Origin: Candidatus Thorarchaeota archaeon SMTZ1-83 | GTDB taxonomy: Archaea; Asgardarchaeota; Thorarchaeia; Thorarchaeales; Thorarchaeaceae | Direction of reading: 5' to 3' | Length of the DNA: 39,274 nucleotides | Assembly (NCBI GenBank): GCA_001563325.1 | Contig: LRSK01000146.1 | Span: 1-39,274, forward strand | In this document: piece after piece, positions 15,262-23,292 of the stretch | Numbering within the stretch: position 1 is the stretch's first letter | How the letters are laid out: every line of letters begins with the position of its first letter | The notes under the pieces: model-generated | The model's input: the letters and a program-made list of their open reading frames with translations, nothing else | The model's database searches: none | What the model was told of the DNA's origin: nothing | Translations under genes and position numbers: made by a program

Positions 15262-15740
15262 TGAAAATGGAGAGTAATTCATTGAAGAGAGCAATCATTG
15301 TATTTGAGAGCATCTATGGAAACACGAAGAAGGTTGCAGAGGCCATTGCTGAAGGCCTGACACAGACAGGCAACATAGAATGTGAAGTCATGAAGACGGG
15401 GGAAGTGCACCACACAGATGACCTTGCAGGATACGACGTGATTCTCTTTGGATGTCCGAATCACAATCAGGAGCCTGCTAGGAATATGCTCAAGTTCCTA
15501 GACCGCGTTGCCATTGTCGGTCTGGAGGGCAAGGTCGGAGCGGCCTTCGAAACGTATACAGGCGGCAACAAGGGCGTGGCACTGGAGAGGCTTGAAGCTG
15601 TAATCAGGAAGAAGGTGCCCGGATTGTCGTTGATTGTAGAGGGCTTCTCGGCCCTTGTTGATGACAGAAAGGGGCCACTAGCAGAGAATGAATCTTCGAA
15701 TGCATTGGATTTCGGTAGCCGCCTAGGGTCGAAGCTATGA
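15258..15740 (+). CDS. Flavodoxin-family protein
   Basis: A 160-residue flavodoxin-like protein. The FMN phosphate loop ESIYGNTKKVAEAIAEGL lies near residues 18-35 and the segment YDVILFGCPNHNQEP near 59-73 forms the first isoalloxazine-contact loop. FETYTGGNKGVALERLE near 97-113 is the later flavin-binding region. It would carry single electrons, possibly for the enzymes encoded upstream. Its ATG overlaps the aminotransferase stop in ATGA, a sign of coupled translation; an ATG three bases later is equally possible. It has no membrane helix and is the last gene of the operon. Confidence 0.85.
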   Translation: MMKMESNSLKRAIIVFESIYGNTKKVAEAIAEGLTQTGNIECEVMKTGEVHHTDDLAGYDVILFGCPNHNQEPARNMLKFLDRVAIVGLEGKVGAAFETYTGGNKGVALERLEAVIRKKVPGLSLIVEGFSALVDDRKGPLAENESSNALDFGSRLGSKL

Positions 15741-15915
15741 GAAGCGAACTAGATACTCAGGCGGTGAGATACCGGTGCAAACCTAGCTATGGCTCGGCTT
15801 CCAGTGCTTGTTCCGAATCATGCTGAGATCAGTGATTATCATAAGGGCAGAAAGGCTTGACTCCACGCAACCGTGCTGTTTCGGACTTTCCGGTATCTTC
15901 TCCTGGGATATGAAA

Positions 15916-17100
15916 TCAGATCTCGAAAGTTGTGGGGGCGCTTGAGAGAATCTTGTGACCCTCTTCTGTGATGGCGTACGTGTCTTCAATGCCCAACAAG
16001 ATCTCTCCTGGGATGATGATTTTGGGTTCAGACGCGAGTGTGTTTCCAGGAGAGAGATTGGGACCCTTTGAATAGAAGACAGGCAGTTCGTCCAACTCCA
16101 GACCGACCCCGTGACCAAGAAAGGCAACCTTGTCAGAGTTAGTACCCATGAAGTTCTCATGGATACTCAGCTCCTCGCTAAGATTCATCACTTCACGATA
16201 TAGCTTACCCAAGCTTTTCCCAGGCTTCATCGAGTTGGTGATGAGCTGCTTGATCTGTGACAGAGCATCGAGTTGGTCACGAATCTCAGGAATGAACTGC
16301 CCGCAGACAAACGTCCGCGTGGTGTCTGAAAGATATCCCTGACAGTTGCCAACGGTGTCAACGATAAACGGGCGGTTCCTACCAAGTTTCTTCCGTGTGG
16401 ACCCAAAGGTGTACTTGAGAGAGAGACCCTGACCCGATATCGGTGTGAAATACGTGTTCAGAGTAGAGCCCCCACTCGAAACCACGTAGGAGTACTGCAC
16501 CATCGCCATGTTGAAAGACCTGGTGGTTATGAAGCCGGCGTGGCCTCTCTCGACCATCCATGAGTCGAGTCTGAGTGCTAGCTCTACTTCTGTCATATCC
16601 GGATTGGCGATTTCTGTACAGAACTCAAACGATTCGTCAACAAGAACAGCAGCTCTCTCCATCAGTTCGATCTCGTAGTCCGATTTCACTGATCGAATCT
16701 GTCTGAACAGGTTGCTTCCATCGACAAGGCGAGTTTCCTTGGCCTTGGACTGGAGGAATGTTACGAGGGAGAATGGCAAGACATCTCCTTCGACCACTAT
16801 TTGTGCTTCTGATTCGACCTTAAGATTCTCAAAGAGCATTGACATTCTACCTAGGGGTCGGATGTCAGTGAGTGGAGAGTGGGTCTTGACAAGATCTAGA
16901 TTGCGTTCTGAGAAGCGAACCGGGTCGCCTTCCGATGGGACATACACCGCGCCAGGACTTCCGATTCCCGAGTAGTAGTATAACTCAGCCACTGACATGA
17001 GTAGTGCTCCGTTAAGCCCCTTATCAGTAAGCAGGCTCTGCAGCCTTGATACCCTAGAATCAGTTTCGGACTTTGGAACCACTTCATATGTTTCGGACAT
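15916..17100 (-). CDS. M24-family (Xaa-Pro-type) metallopeptidase
   Basis: A 394-residue protein with a creatinase-type N-terminal domain (about 15-150) and a pita-bread M24 catalytic domain. All five metal ligands are seen: Asp in FIVDTVGN, Asp in YLSDTTRTF, His in FLGHGVGLELDELP, Glu in LASEPKIIIPG and Glu in LGIEDTYAI. It would release N-terminal residues next to proline or act as a related dipeptidase. The ATG at 17100 (MSETYEVVPKSETDSRVSRLQ) fits the usual family start; the frame continues to an ATG at 17223, adding 41 residues without homologous character. It is the only gene on the minus strand here, convergent with the flavodoxin operon over a 175-base gap. Confidence 0.88.
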   Translation of the reverse strand: MSETYEVVPKSETDSRVSRLQSLLTDKGLNGALLMSVAELYYYSGIGSPGAVYVPSEGDPVRFSERNLDLVKTHSPLTDIRPLGRMSMLFENLKVESEAQIVVEGDVLPFSLVTFLQSKAKETRLVDGSNLFRQIRSVKSDYEIELMERAAVLVDESFEFCTEIANPDMTEVELALRLDSWMVERGHAGFITTRSFNMAMVQYSYVVSSGGSTLNTYFTPISGQGLSLKYTFGSTRKKLGRNRPFIVDTVGNCQGYLSDTTRTFVCGQFIPEIRDQLDALSQIKQLITNSMKPGKSLGKLYREVMNLSEELSIHENFMGTNSDKVAFLGHGVGLELDELPVFYSKGPNLSPGNTLASEPKIIIPGEILLGIEDTYAITEEGHKILSSAPTTFEI

Positions 17101-17319
17101 GGGCGTAGTTGAATAGTATCTCAATAAGACTCCTCCGCAATGTGCTTCGGTCAATCGGTTCGATGTCTGAATGTCAGATTCCCAGAGGACATACAACCGG
17201 ACTCTGTATTCTCGGAGTAACATGCGGGTTTATTGCCTTGAGAAGACAACTGTAGTATGCGCAGAAGTGCAGGAAAATGCCATCTGGGTTTGATTCAATG
17301 AGAATATTATGATATACGA

Positions 17320-17355
17320 GGATTTATAATAACTAAATATGTTATATTATAACCT
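17320..17355 (+). promoter_or_regulatory. AT-rich promoter of the thioredoxin-like gene
   Basis: The stretch from about 17320 to 17355 is nearly all A and T, with GATTTATAATAAC and GTTATATTATAAC, standing out against the mixed composition around it. It contains at least two possible TATA boxes and a short palindrome AATATGTTATATT. The ATG at 17364 lies a few bases downstream without a Shine-Dalgarno element, so the mRNA could be nearly leaderless. Confidence 0.5.
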
Positions 17356-17363
17356 GATGTAGA

Positions 17364-17714
17364 ATGGACGTGGCACACTCCATGCAGATATCAAATAGCC
17401 TCAGAAGGACGGCATGCGGAAGAAGCGCATGCATAATCCTATACACTGGGAAAGCCTGTCTATTCTGCGATGTCGCAAAAGAGATTCTTGGTGAGGCCAT
17501 CTCTCAATTCGGAGTGTCTGAAGGAGTGATCTGTAAGATTGACGTAGACAGGGGCGAGGACAAAGGCACCGGATGTAACGATGTGGTGACAAGCCTCCCC
17601 ACGATACGAATCTGCAACGTGGTCCTAGAAGGCATCCCTGATGAGGGCCTTGTGAATGACGCCGTCATCCGGGCATTGATGATGGATTGTTTCTGCGACG
17701 CCCCTGCCGTGTAG
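17364..17714 (+). CDS. Thioredoxin-fold protein with CxxC motif
   Basis: A 116-residue protein. After about 22 residues it shows IILYTGKACLFCDVAKEIL, a beta strand followed by CLFC, the redox-active CxxC, and a helix; later VTSLPTIRICNVVLEG has the cis-proline typical of thioredoxin and glutaredoxin folds, and a closing helix follows. It is likely a thiol-disulfide oxidoreductase of glutaredoxin type in the cytosol. Unusual for the family, it has extra cysteines: Cys18, Cys23 before the active site, several in the middle, and CFC near the C-terminus (109-111), which may form a second redox or metal-binding pair. A later ATG at codon 7 is possible. Confidence 0.78.
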   Translation: MDVAHSMQISNSLRRTACGRSACIILYTGKACLFCDVAKEILGEAISQFGVSEGVICKIDVDRGEDKGTGCNDVVTSLPTIRICNVVLEGIPDEGLVNDAVIRALMMDCFCDAPAV

Positions 17715-17735
17715 TCTGAGCCTTGACTTCTTCTG

Positions 17736-18233
17736 TTATTTCGGCTTCAAGTCTGCTATAGGATTTCTCGCATGTTTGATGATAACCTCTTCCTGTCCGT
17801 CTGTTTCAATGGCACATGGACGAGATTCGCGGACTCGTTCAATCGCAGTCCGACCATCGATTGAGTCATACAGATAGACTTCAGCCAGGGCCAACATGGT
17901 TCCAGTCCTTCCGCACCCGGCCAGACAATGAACAAGGACAGGCTTGCCTTGGTCTAGCGAGTCTTTGACTACCTTTACAAACTCACGCACGTTGTCTGTG
18001 GTAGGTATGCCGAAGTCTGGAATGTCAATATTATGCTGCTCAAGCTCGAATCCGGTGAGGTCTGGGAATCCGAACCTTGATTCTAGGGATATCATCACTT
18101 TGATTCCCGCATCCACAATTGCCTCTAGGCTCTCCCTGGTTTCAGGCAGGGCAGAACCCCACAATTCTCCGGGTCTATGCTCAAACATGTCAAACATCGC
18201 GCTCGCAAACACCTCAGATACAACGATGCTCAC
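17736..18233 (-). CDS. Dual-specificity / tyrosine protein phosphatase
   Basis: A 165-residue cysteine phosphatase. The P-loop VHCLAGCGRTGT at residues 101-112 holds the nucleophile Cys103 and Arg109 of the HCX5R signature, and IDIPDFGIPT near 70-79 supplies the general-acid Asp. The C-terminal ERVRESRPCAIETDGQEEVI is typical of archaeal DSP-like phosphatases. It removes phosphate from proteins or small phosphorylated molecules in the cytosol. The start given is a GTG at 18233; an ATG at 18197 with GAGGTG 12 bases upstream is an alternative that would still leave the domain whole. A TATA-like TTAAAT is near 18268-18273. Confidence 0.9.
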   Translation of the reverse strand: MSIVVSEVFASAMFDMFEHRPGELWGSALPETRESLEAIVDAGIKVMISLESRFGFPDLTGFELEQHNIDIPDFGIPTTDNVREFVKVVKDSLDQGKPVLVHCLAGCGRTGTMLALAEVYLYDSIDGRTAIERVRESRPCAIETDGQEEVIIKHARNPIADLKPK

Positions 18234-18314
18234 ACATCATTCTCGCAATGTAAGTCTGGCGGAACGTCATTTAACACTCAGCCTTAGAATGCAGCGAGAA
18301 AGACGTCGGAATCT

Positions 18315-18770
18315 TCAGAAGTCGAGTCGAATCGTCTCCCACTTGACCCTCCCAGCCTCAACAGCCTCCCTGATCCTTCGTTCCGTTCTGCTAAGACGAG
18401 CCTCACCCGTTTTCACATCAGCCAGAATGACAGTGATTGGAAGGTCCGAGTTGCCATCCTTGATGGCGGTGTAACCATCGAATATCAAGTAGTCAATGGG
18501 TGCGCCGATGAACCGCGCATCTGCAGGATTATAACTGAAGATATCGCTCAACAAGGGAACCATGTGCTCGGCAATCTTGCCCTTTAGCACATAGCGACTA
18601 CGCTTACTGGCATCCCTTCTTATGTCACCCTCTTGTTCAGCCCACAGAGTCCTGAACTCTGCTTCTACCATAGCAATTCGATGCTTAATCCGCCAACTCA
18701 TTGCTAGGTAGACAATGACGGCAACGAGTAGACCAATGGCTAGACCTAGAAGAATCTCTTCAAGAGCCAT
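18315..18770 (-). CDS. Holliday-junction-resolvase-related protein (COG4741 / Endonuc_Holl)
   Basis: A 151-residue protein with an N-terminal membrane helix (about 5-25, LLGLAIGLLVAVIVYLAMSW), a coiled region, and a nuclease-like domain. KGKIAEHMVPLL near 64-75, FSYNPADARFIGAPIDYLIFDG near 78-99 and ILADVKTGEARLSRTERRIREAVEAGRVKWETIRLD near 115-150 match the family of predicted endonucleases distantly related to archaeal Holliday junction resolvases (PD-(D/E)XK-like, with Asp and DVKTG as likely catalytic residues). The membrane helix would hold it at the membrane or export it; its true substrate is not known. A TATA-like element at 18792-18797 gives leaderless geometry for the ATG at 18770. 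Confidence 0.85.
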   Translation of the reverse strand: MALEEILLGLAIGLLVAVIVYLAMSWRIKHRIAMVEAEFRTLWAEQEGDIRRDASKRSRYVLKGKIAEHMVPLLSDIFSYNPADARFIGAPIDYLIFDGYTAIKDGNSDLPITVILADVKTGEARLSRTERRIREAVEAGRVKWETIRLDF

Positions 18771-18791
18771 ACTGTACTGTTACAACTCGCC

Positions 18792-18797
18792 AATATA
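18792..18797 (-). promoter_or_regulatory. TATA box of the COG4741 gene, leaderless geometry
   Basis: On the minus strand TATATT lies at -27 to -22 relative to the ATG at 18770, with no Shine-Dalgarno element in between. This is close to the spacing expected when transcription starts at the start codon. Confidence 0.5.
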
Positions 18798-18965
18798 TGC
18801 ACAGGTACTGCCCCGGTATTAGCGGAGGTCTGTTAGTTTTACACTACATGACCAATTGAATGACCCCAATCTCGAAGGCAGGGAGCGTGAAACCAAAGAA
18901 TAATACCGAGGCCGCTTCCCCTTGTAGGACGTGCTCGATGTGTGTTGCGGAGGTCGAATCTGAGA

Positions 18966-20417
18966 ATGGAGACTCTCACAGCATCCAAAGTAAGATGCAC
19001 GCTATCCATCATTCTGCTCCTGACATCAGCACATCTGGTCATCACTGGACACGCGACATCGAGTCAGGAAGAGGGGGGGATTGTGGCGTTCTCGTCCAAC
19101 TTTCTCTTGTCCACAGACGACTCACAATATGCCCACCATGTTGAGGTATCGGTAGCAATTAGTGACAATGGCACGATCTTCGCAGGATGGAAGAATTCAG
19201 ACCTGCATAACGGCCCCGGGTTAAGGGTGAGTATCGTGAAGTCAGTAGATGGAGGAACAACATGGACAGAACCCCTCGATATGCCGATGTTTGGCGGAGA
19301 GTTCACTCAACAGTCAGATCCTTGGCTGTACTGGCACGACGGTACCATATACTACGCATACTTGGAGTTTGAGCCAGACTATTTTCTGAACACGAGCAAC
19401 CCGGACTTCTTCACACAGATAACGGTCGCCAAGAGTGAAGACTACGGCAGCACATGGACTACTGCAAGGGCATCCAATGGGACATACTTTGCAGACAAGG
19501 AAACGATGATGGTCAGCGATGATGGCACGGTGTACGTAGTCTACGATGATGTCAACGTGGATGCTGAAGATGGAAACGCAACTGTGCGATTCACACGATC
19601 AACTGACGGGGGAACTACTTTCCAGGAGATGTCGGTCATTGATGAGGATCCAGGATATGTTGGGCCATTTGTTGCGCAGAATAGCACAGGTGGGCTCTTT
19701 GTCGCATGGACTTGGCTTGATAGTACGTACACACAAGGGGCGATATTCCTGTCAAGAAGTGCTGATGGCGGCATAACATGGGACGGCCCAAGAGCGATTG
19801 ACACAGGCGGCAACCATTCTGCGGCCACAGCCCCCGGTGGAAGACCAGGAAAGACCACACTGCCTGTACTGAGATTCGATAATTCCGACCGACTCTATCT
19901 CCTATGGTCTGATTTGTATGAGCCTGACGACCACTCATGGGATGTCTATCTGTGCTATTCGGATGACTCCGGAGAAACTTGGAGTTCACGAACGCAGATC
20001 AATGAGGAAACCACTGGAAATCAATGGAATCCTGATGCAGTGATAGGGCCTACAGGACGATTGCATATCGCATACTATGATGAAAGGAACAACACGTATC
20101 TACCGTTATATCGAACGCTGGAATTCACAGGGGCAGGGAGAAACAATCCAGTCTTCTCACGCGAAATCCCCATTGCTGACGATCTAACAGCTAGCTCGTT
20201 CACGAGACCCGGAGAATACCTGGGAATTCAACTAGACGAGAATGAAGTTCCTCATGTGGCATGGAGCGATGCGCGCGATGGTGAGATGGACATCTATTAT
20301 GCTCAAGGATTGAACTCAACGATACTCCCAATCCCTGTTGAAATGATTGTTGTAGTAGGGGTTGTCGTGGGGGTAGTAATTGTGATTGCCCTTGTAGTAT
20401 ACAGACGACGAAGATAG
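18966..20417 (+). CDS. Surface-anchored Asp-box (BNR / sialidase-like) protein
   Basis: A 483-residue secreted protein. The N-terminus is a signal peptide (basic start then LSIILLLTSAHLVITG). Five Asp-box repeats are visible: SVDGGTTW, SEDYGSTW, STDGGTTF, SADGGITW and SDDSGETW, marking a six-bladed propeller as in sialidases and other BNR proteins. The sialidase catalytic residues cannot be assigned with confidence, so a binding or glycosidase role is open. It ends LPIPVEMIVVVGVVVGVVIVIALVVYRRRR, a membrane helix plus basic stop. GGAGGT lies about 11 bases before the ATG at 18966; a GTG at 18942 is less likely. The tail closely resembles that of the frameshifted protein at 7686-8467. Confidence 0.85.
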   Translation: METLTASKVRCTLSIILLLTSAHLVITGHATSSQEEGGIVAFSSNFLLSTDDSQYAHHVEVSVAISDNGTIFAGWKNSDLHNGPGLRVSIVKSVDGGTTWTEPLDMPMFGGEFTQQSDPWLYWHDGTIYYAYLEFEPDYFLNTSNPDFFTQITVAKSEDYGSTWTTARASNGTYFADKETMMVSDDGTVYVVYDDVNVDAEDGNATVRFTRSTDGGTTFQEMSVIDEDPGYVGPFVAQNSTGGLFVAWTWLDSTYTQGAIFLSRSADGGITWDGPRAIDTGGNHSAATAPGGRPGKTTLPVLRFDNSDRLYLLWSDLYEPDDHSWDVYLCYSDDSGETWSSRTQINEETTGNQWNPDAVIGPTGRLHIAYYDERNNTYLPLYRTLEFTGAGRNNPVFSREIPIADDLTASSFTRPGEYLGIQLDENEVPHVAWSDARDGEMDIYYAQGLNSTILPIPVEMIVVVGVVVGVVIVIALVVYRRRR

Positions 20418-20495
20418 ACCCTCACAATCAAAAGCCCCGAGGACAATTGGGGGGATTCCTTAAGTAGACCAAGCCCAGGAGTTCTCAGGAGCACA

Positions 20496-21539
20496 ATGAA
20501 AGATAGAGTATTCCAGCTGTTGAAGGAACTAAGTGAAACTCCAGGACCTGTGGGCCGCGAAGAGTCTGTTCAGCGCAAGGTTCAGGAGTACTTTACGAGT
20601 ATCGGTTTCACTGTTCAACAAGACAAGATCGGGAATCTGGTTGCTACTCTAGAAGGTACAAAACCACATTATGCGCTTATGTCGCACGCGGATGAAGTGG
20701 GTTTTCTAATCAGCAATATTGATCCATCAGGGTTCCTTCAAGTGAAATGGAACACAACAGGGTACATGCCTGATCTAAGACTTCTTCCGGGCCAGCGTGT
20801 TTCAATAATGACTGAGAAGGGTCTTGTTCCTGGCACGTTCTGTGTTAAGACAGCACACATTGCTGGTGCCGAGGGCAAGAAGAGGCTTCCAAGTTACGAA
20901 GAGGTGTTCTTGGACGCTGGGGCCACCTCAAAGGAAGAGATACATGAGATGGGCATACAAATAGGGACCCCAGCCATATACGATGCGAGTCTCACCAAGG
21001 TAGGCAAGAACTTGGTAGGTAAGTCCTTCGATGACCGTGTTGGTCTCACAATGATGATTCTGATTGCTGAGAATCTATCGAAGATTGAGAAAAGCCAACG
21101 GCCTACCGTAACGTTCGTGTCAACAGTAATGGAAGAACTCGGGGCAAAAGGTGCAGCGGCTGTGGCGAAGAACCTAGAGATCGATGGTGCAATCATCCTA
21201 GAGGTGGGCCTAGCCGATGATTACCCGGGCACATCTGGAGAGGCTGGTGTCGCGCTAGGAAAAGGACCAGTGATAGTGGTAAAGGACAGCCAGGTGCACT
21301 ACTCGCACAAACTCAACATGCAACTCATAGAAACGGCCGAGAAGAACGGCATCTCCATACAAAGAGCAGTCTATCACAACTATGCGACTGATGGATCCCA
21401 GATGATATTGCAGGGGCAGCTTGCAGCCACAGTTGGGGTCCCATGCAGATACTCGCACAGCAGCTTTGAAACACTGACCATGGATGATGTTGAGTCCACG
21501 ATTCGACTTGTGTCATCCTTCTTGATGGAATCAGCATGA
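20496..21539 (+). CDS. M42-family metallo-aminopeptidase
   Basis: A 347-residue cytosolic peptidase of the tetrahedral (TET) type, which trims peptides made by the proteasome. Its dinuclear metal-site residues are in place: His64 and Asp66 in SHADEVGF, Asp in SFDDRVG (177-183), Glu213-Glu214 in VMEELGAKGA, the acidic residues of EVGLADDYPG (236-245) and His321 in RYSHSSFE. A GGAG element stands 6-9 bases before the ATG, and a TATA-like CTTAAG lies near 20459. The length and domain order (catalytic with inserted PDZ-like dimerisation domain about 70-165) are normal. M42 members were once annotated as endoglucanases; this is not supported here. Confidence 0.93.
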   Translation: MKDRVFQLLKELSETPGPVGREESVQRKVQEYFTSIGFTVQQDKIGNLVATLEGTKPHYALMSHADEVGFLISNIDPSGFLQVKWNTTGYMPDLRLLPGQRVSIMTEKGLVPGTFCVKTAHIAGAEGKKRLPSYEEVFLDAGATSKEEIHEMGIQIGTPAIYDASLTKVGKNLVGKSFDDRVGLTMMILIAENLSKIEKSQRPTVTFVSTVMEELGAKGAAAVAKNLEIDGAIILEVGLADDYPGTSGEAGVALGKGPVIVVKDSQVHYSHKLNMQLIETAEKNGISIQRAVYHNYATDGSQMILQGQLAATVGVPCRYSHSSFETLTMDDVESTIRLVSSFLMESA

Positions 21540-21555
21540 TGTAGGAGCATGGTGT

Positions 21556-21948
21556 CTAGTCATTCTGCGTCCTGATTGCTTCAACATGTACTGTCATGCT
21601 CTCCCTAGCGAGAATACGCACCATAGTACCAATTGGAATCTCACCGTCCTTGCAGCGCGCATCCCAAATCTCGGCTCCAACTTTGATTTTACCCGAGCTG
21701 CTTGTGACCGTACCGATGACCTTTCCTGTCATCCCCTCAAGATCATAAACCATGTAGGATCCCTCTAGCAGAGAGTCGTAGACGAGATAGTACTTTCCTG
21801 CGACGAATATGGCAGCTCCTATCACCATTATCAATGCGACGGGAATAGTCCATTCTGGAGCCAAGTAGTAGACTATGGCAATGACTAAGGGAACCAGGAG
21901 CAGCTCATCTATCGTGATTGCTATGAATTTGACCCGAGGAGAGACCAT
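21556..21948 (-). CDS. NfeD-like membrane protein with OB-fold domain
   Basis: A 130-residue protein. Two hydrophobic helices (about 14-30 and 35-52) are followed by a beta-rich domain with the NfeD pattern: MTGKVIGTVTSSSGKIKVGAEIWDARCKDGEIPIGTMVRILARESMTVHVE (about 72-124). NfeD-type domains occur with SPFH/stomatin proteins and influence membrane microdomains; no stomatin gene is next to this one. The large N-terminal protease domain of long NfeD proteins is absent, so this is the short form. It converges with the M42 peptidase gene over 16 bases. Confidence 0.82.
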   Translation of the reverse strand: MVSPRVKFIAITIDELLLVPLVIAIVYYLAPEWTIPVALIMVIGAAIFVAGKYYLVYDSLLEGSYMVYDLEGMTGKVIGTVTSSSGKIKVGAEIWDARCKDGEIPIGTMVRILARESMTVHVEAIRTQND

Positions 21949-22094
21949 ACCTGTTTACGACCACCCATTCTCATGCTCATGATAGAATCATAGTTAGAAA
22001 AGCCTTTGCTCGCAGCGATGCATCCACACAGCCTTGCGACCTGCAATACGATTAAAAGGAGGGCACTTGGGCTCGAAATTCAAGTGACCGCCTT

Positions 22095-23204
22095 TTGAAG
22101 ACTGAAACAATCCAGATGATGTCGGGGGCAGCCATGCTCTCCGCATTCACATACATCCCCATTCTGGCAAGAGACACTCTGGGTGCTGACGAGCTCTTTG
22201 TAAGCCTTCTCGTGGGCGCCTATGCGGCAGCCTCCTTTTTTTCCAGCTACATCTTCGGGAGAGCAGGGGATATCTATGGTAGGCGGATTGTTGTCAGGAC
22301 CGGCTTCTTGGTTTCTACGGCAAGCTTCGGATTTCTTCTACTGGCGAATACTCCAGAGGTCCTGTTCATAGTCAGGGTAGTTGGAGGTTTTTCAGTCGGT
22401 ATCTATCCAGGTGCTCTTGCGGCCCACGCCTATGAATCCGAGATGAAGATGGGAAGATTCGCATCCTTTGGTGCTGTTGGATGGGGGGCAGGTACTCTAC
22501 TTGCAGGCTTCGCGGCGGGATTCAACATATACTATGCGTTTCTCATGTCGTCAATCTTCTTGGCGGTCGCGTTTGGAACAGCCATGACACTACCACGCCT
22601 CGAGAGACCTGTGGTGTATGTTCCACGCTTCCCGCTAGCAACTCTCAAACGCAACTGGTCCGTTTACCTCGCGGTGTTAACACGTCACAGTAGTGCGTCA
22701 GCAATCTGGACTCTCTGGCCTCTCTTTCTCACGGACCTTGGAGGAAACCCCTTTATGGTCGCCGTGGTGCAGGCAAGCAACTCAATCGCACAGGTCGTCG
22801 TCATGGTTGCATTGACTGACCGGATCGACTATAGGCTTCTGATCAAGGTGGGCATGCTATCTTCGGCTGTCACCTTCTTCTGGTTCACCCTCGCTACCAA
22901 CATAGTGGAGATAATCCCATCACAGTTTCTTCTGGGTTTTGCGTGGGCGTGTCTATATGTTGGTGCACTGAAGTATGTAACAGAACGCAATGAGGACAGA
23001 TCAACCGCGTCAGGACTGCTCACTTCTACCATGTCCATCTCCATGGTCCTTGGCCCAGTCATGGCTGCCGTGCTCTATTCAATTTGGCCCGACTACGTGC
23101 CAATCATGCTCTACGCCGCTTTGATGTCAGTAGTCGGCTTCTTGATATTCCAAGTGAGCAACAGTGAGAATGACTTATACATTGCTCCTGAAACGGTCGA
23201 GTAG
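22095..23204 (+). CDS. Major facilitator superfamily transporter
   Basis: A 369-residue polytopic protein with about 11-12 membrane helices. The family motif A is at GRAGDIYGRRIVVRTG near residues 55-70, and related symmetry is seen in the second half (DRIDYRLLIKVG near 236). VVGGFSVGIYPGALAA near 95-110 is the glycine-rich fourth helix. It would move a small molecule using the proton gradient, but its substrate cannot be read from sequence. The TTG start at 22095 lies in the right place after a TATA-like GATTAAAAGG (22047-22056), giving a short leader; an ATG at codon 8 is an alternative. No operon partner is clear. Confidence 0.85.
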   Translation: MKTETIQMMSGAAMLSAFTYIPILARDTLGADELFVSLLVGAYAAASFFSSYIFGRAGDIYGRRIVVRTGFLVSTASFGFLLLANTPEVLFIVRVVGGFSVGIYPGALAAHAYESEMKMGRFASFGAVGWGAGTLLAGFAAGFNIYYAFLMSSIFLAVAFGTAMTLPRLERPVVYVPRFPLATLKRNWSVYLAVLTRHSSASAIWTLWPLFLTDLGGNPFMVAVVQASNSIAQVVVMVALTDRIDYRLLIKVGMLSSAVTFFWFTLATNIVEIIPSQFLLGFAWACLYVGALKYVTERNEDRSTASGLLTSTMSISMVLGPVMAAVLYSIWPDYVPIMLYAALMSVVGFLIFQVSNSENDLYIAPETVE

Positions 23205-23292
23205 TACTTCATCGACCATATCATGACCAAGGAGAGACTTTTCAGGTCCCCTGTAGACCTGCTTGTGGAAATCTCAAAGGAGAAAGTGGTCC

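Noticed and set aside
15767..15898. 9-bp inverted repeat AGATACCGG / CCGGTATCT, 114 bases apart
   Set aside because: Arms are far apart and no promoter or gene feature ties them together; kept only as a weak observation.
18814..18908. 8-bp inverted repeat CGGTATTA / TAATACCG, about 80 bases apart
   Set aside because: Length and distance are within what chance can give in a window of this size.
22238..22247. T-run as a terminator
   Set aside because: It lies inside the MFS transporter coding sequence.
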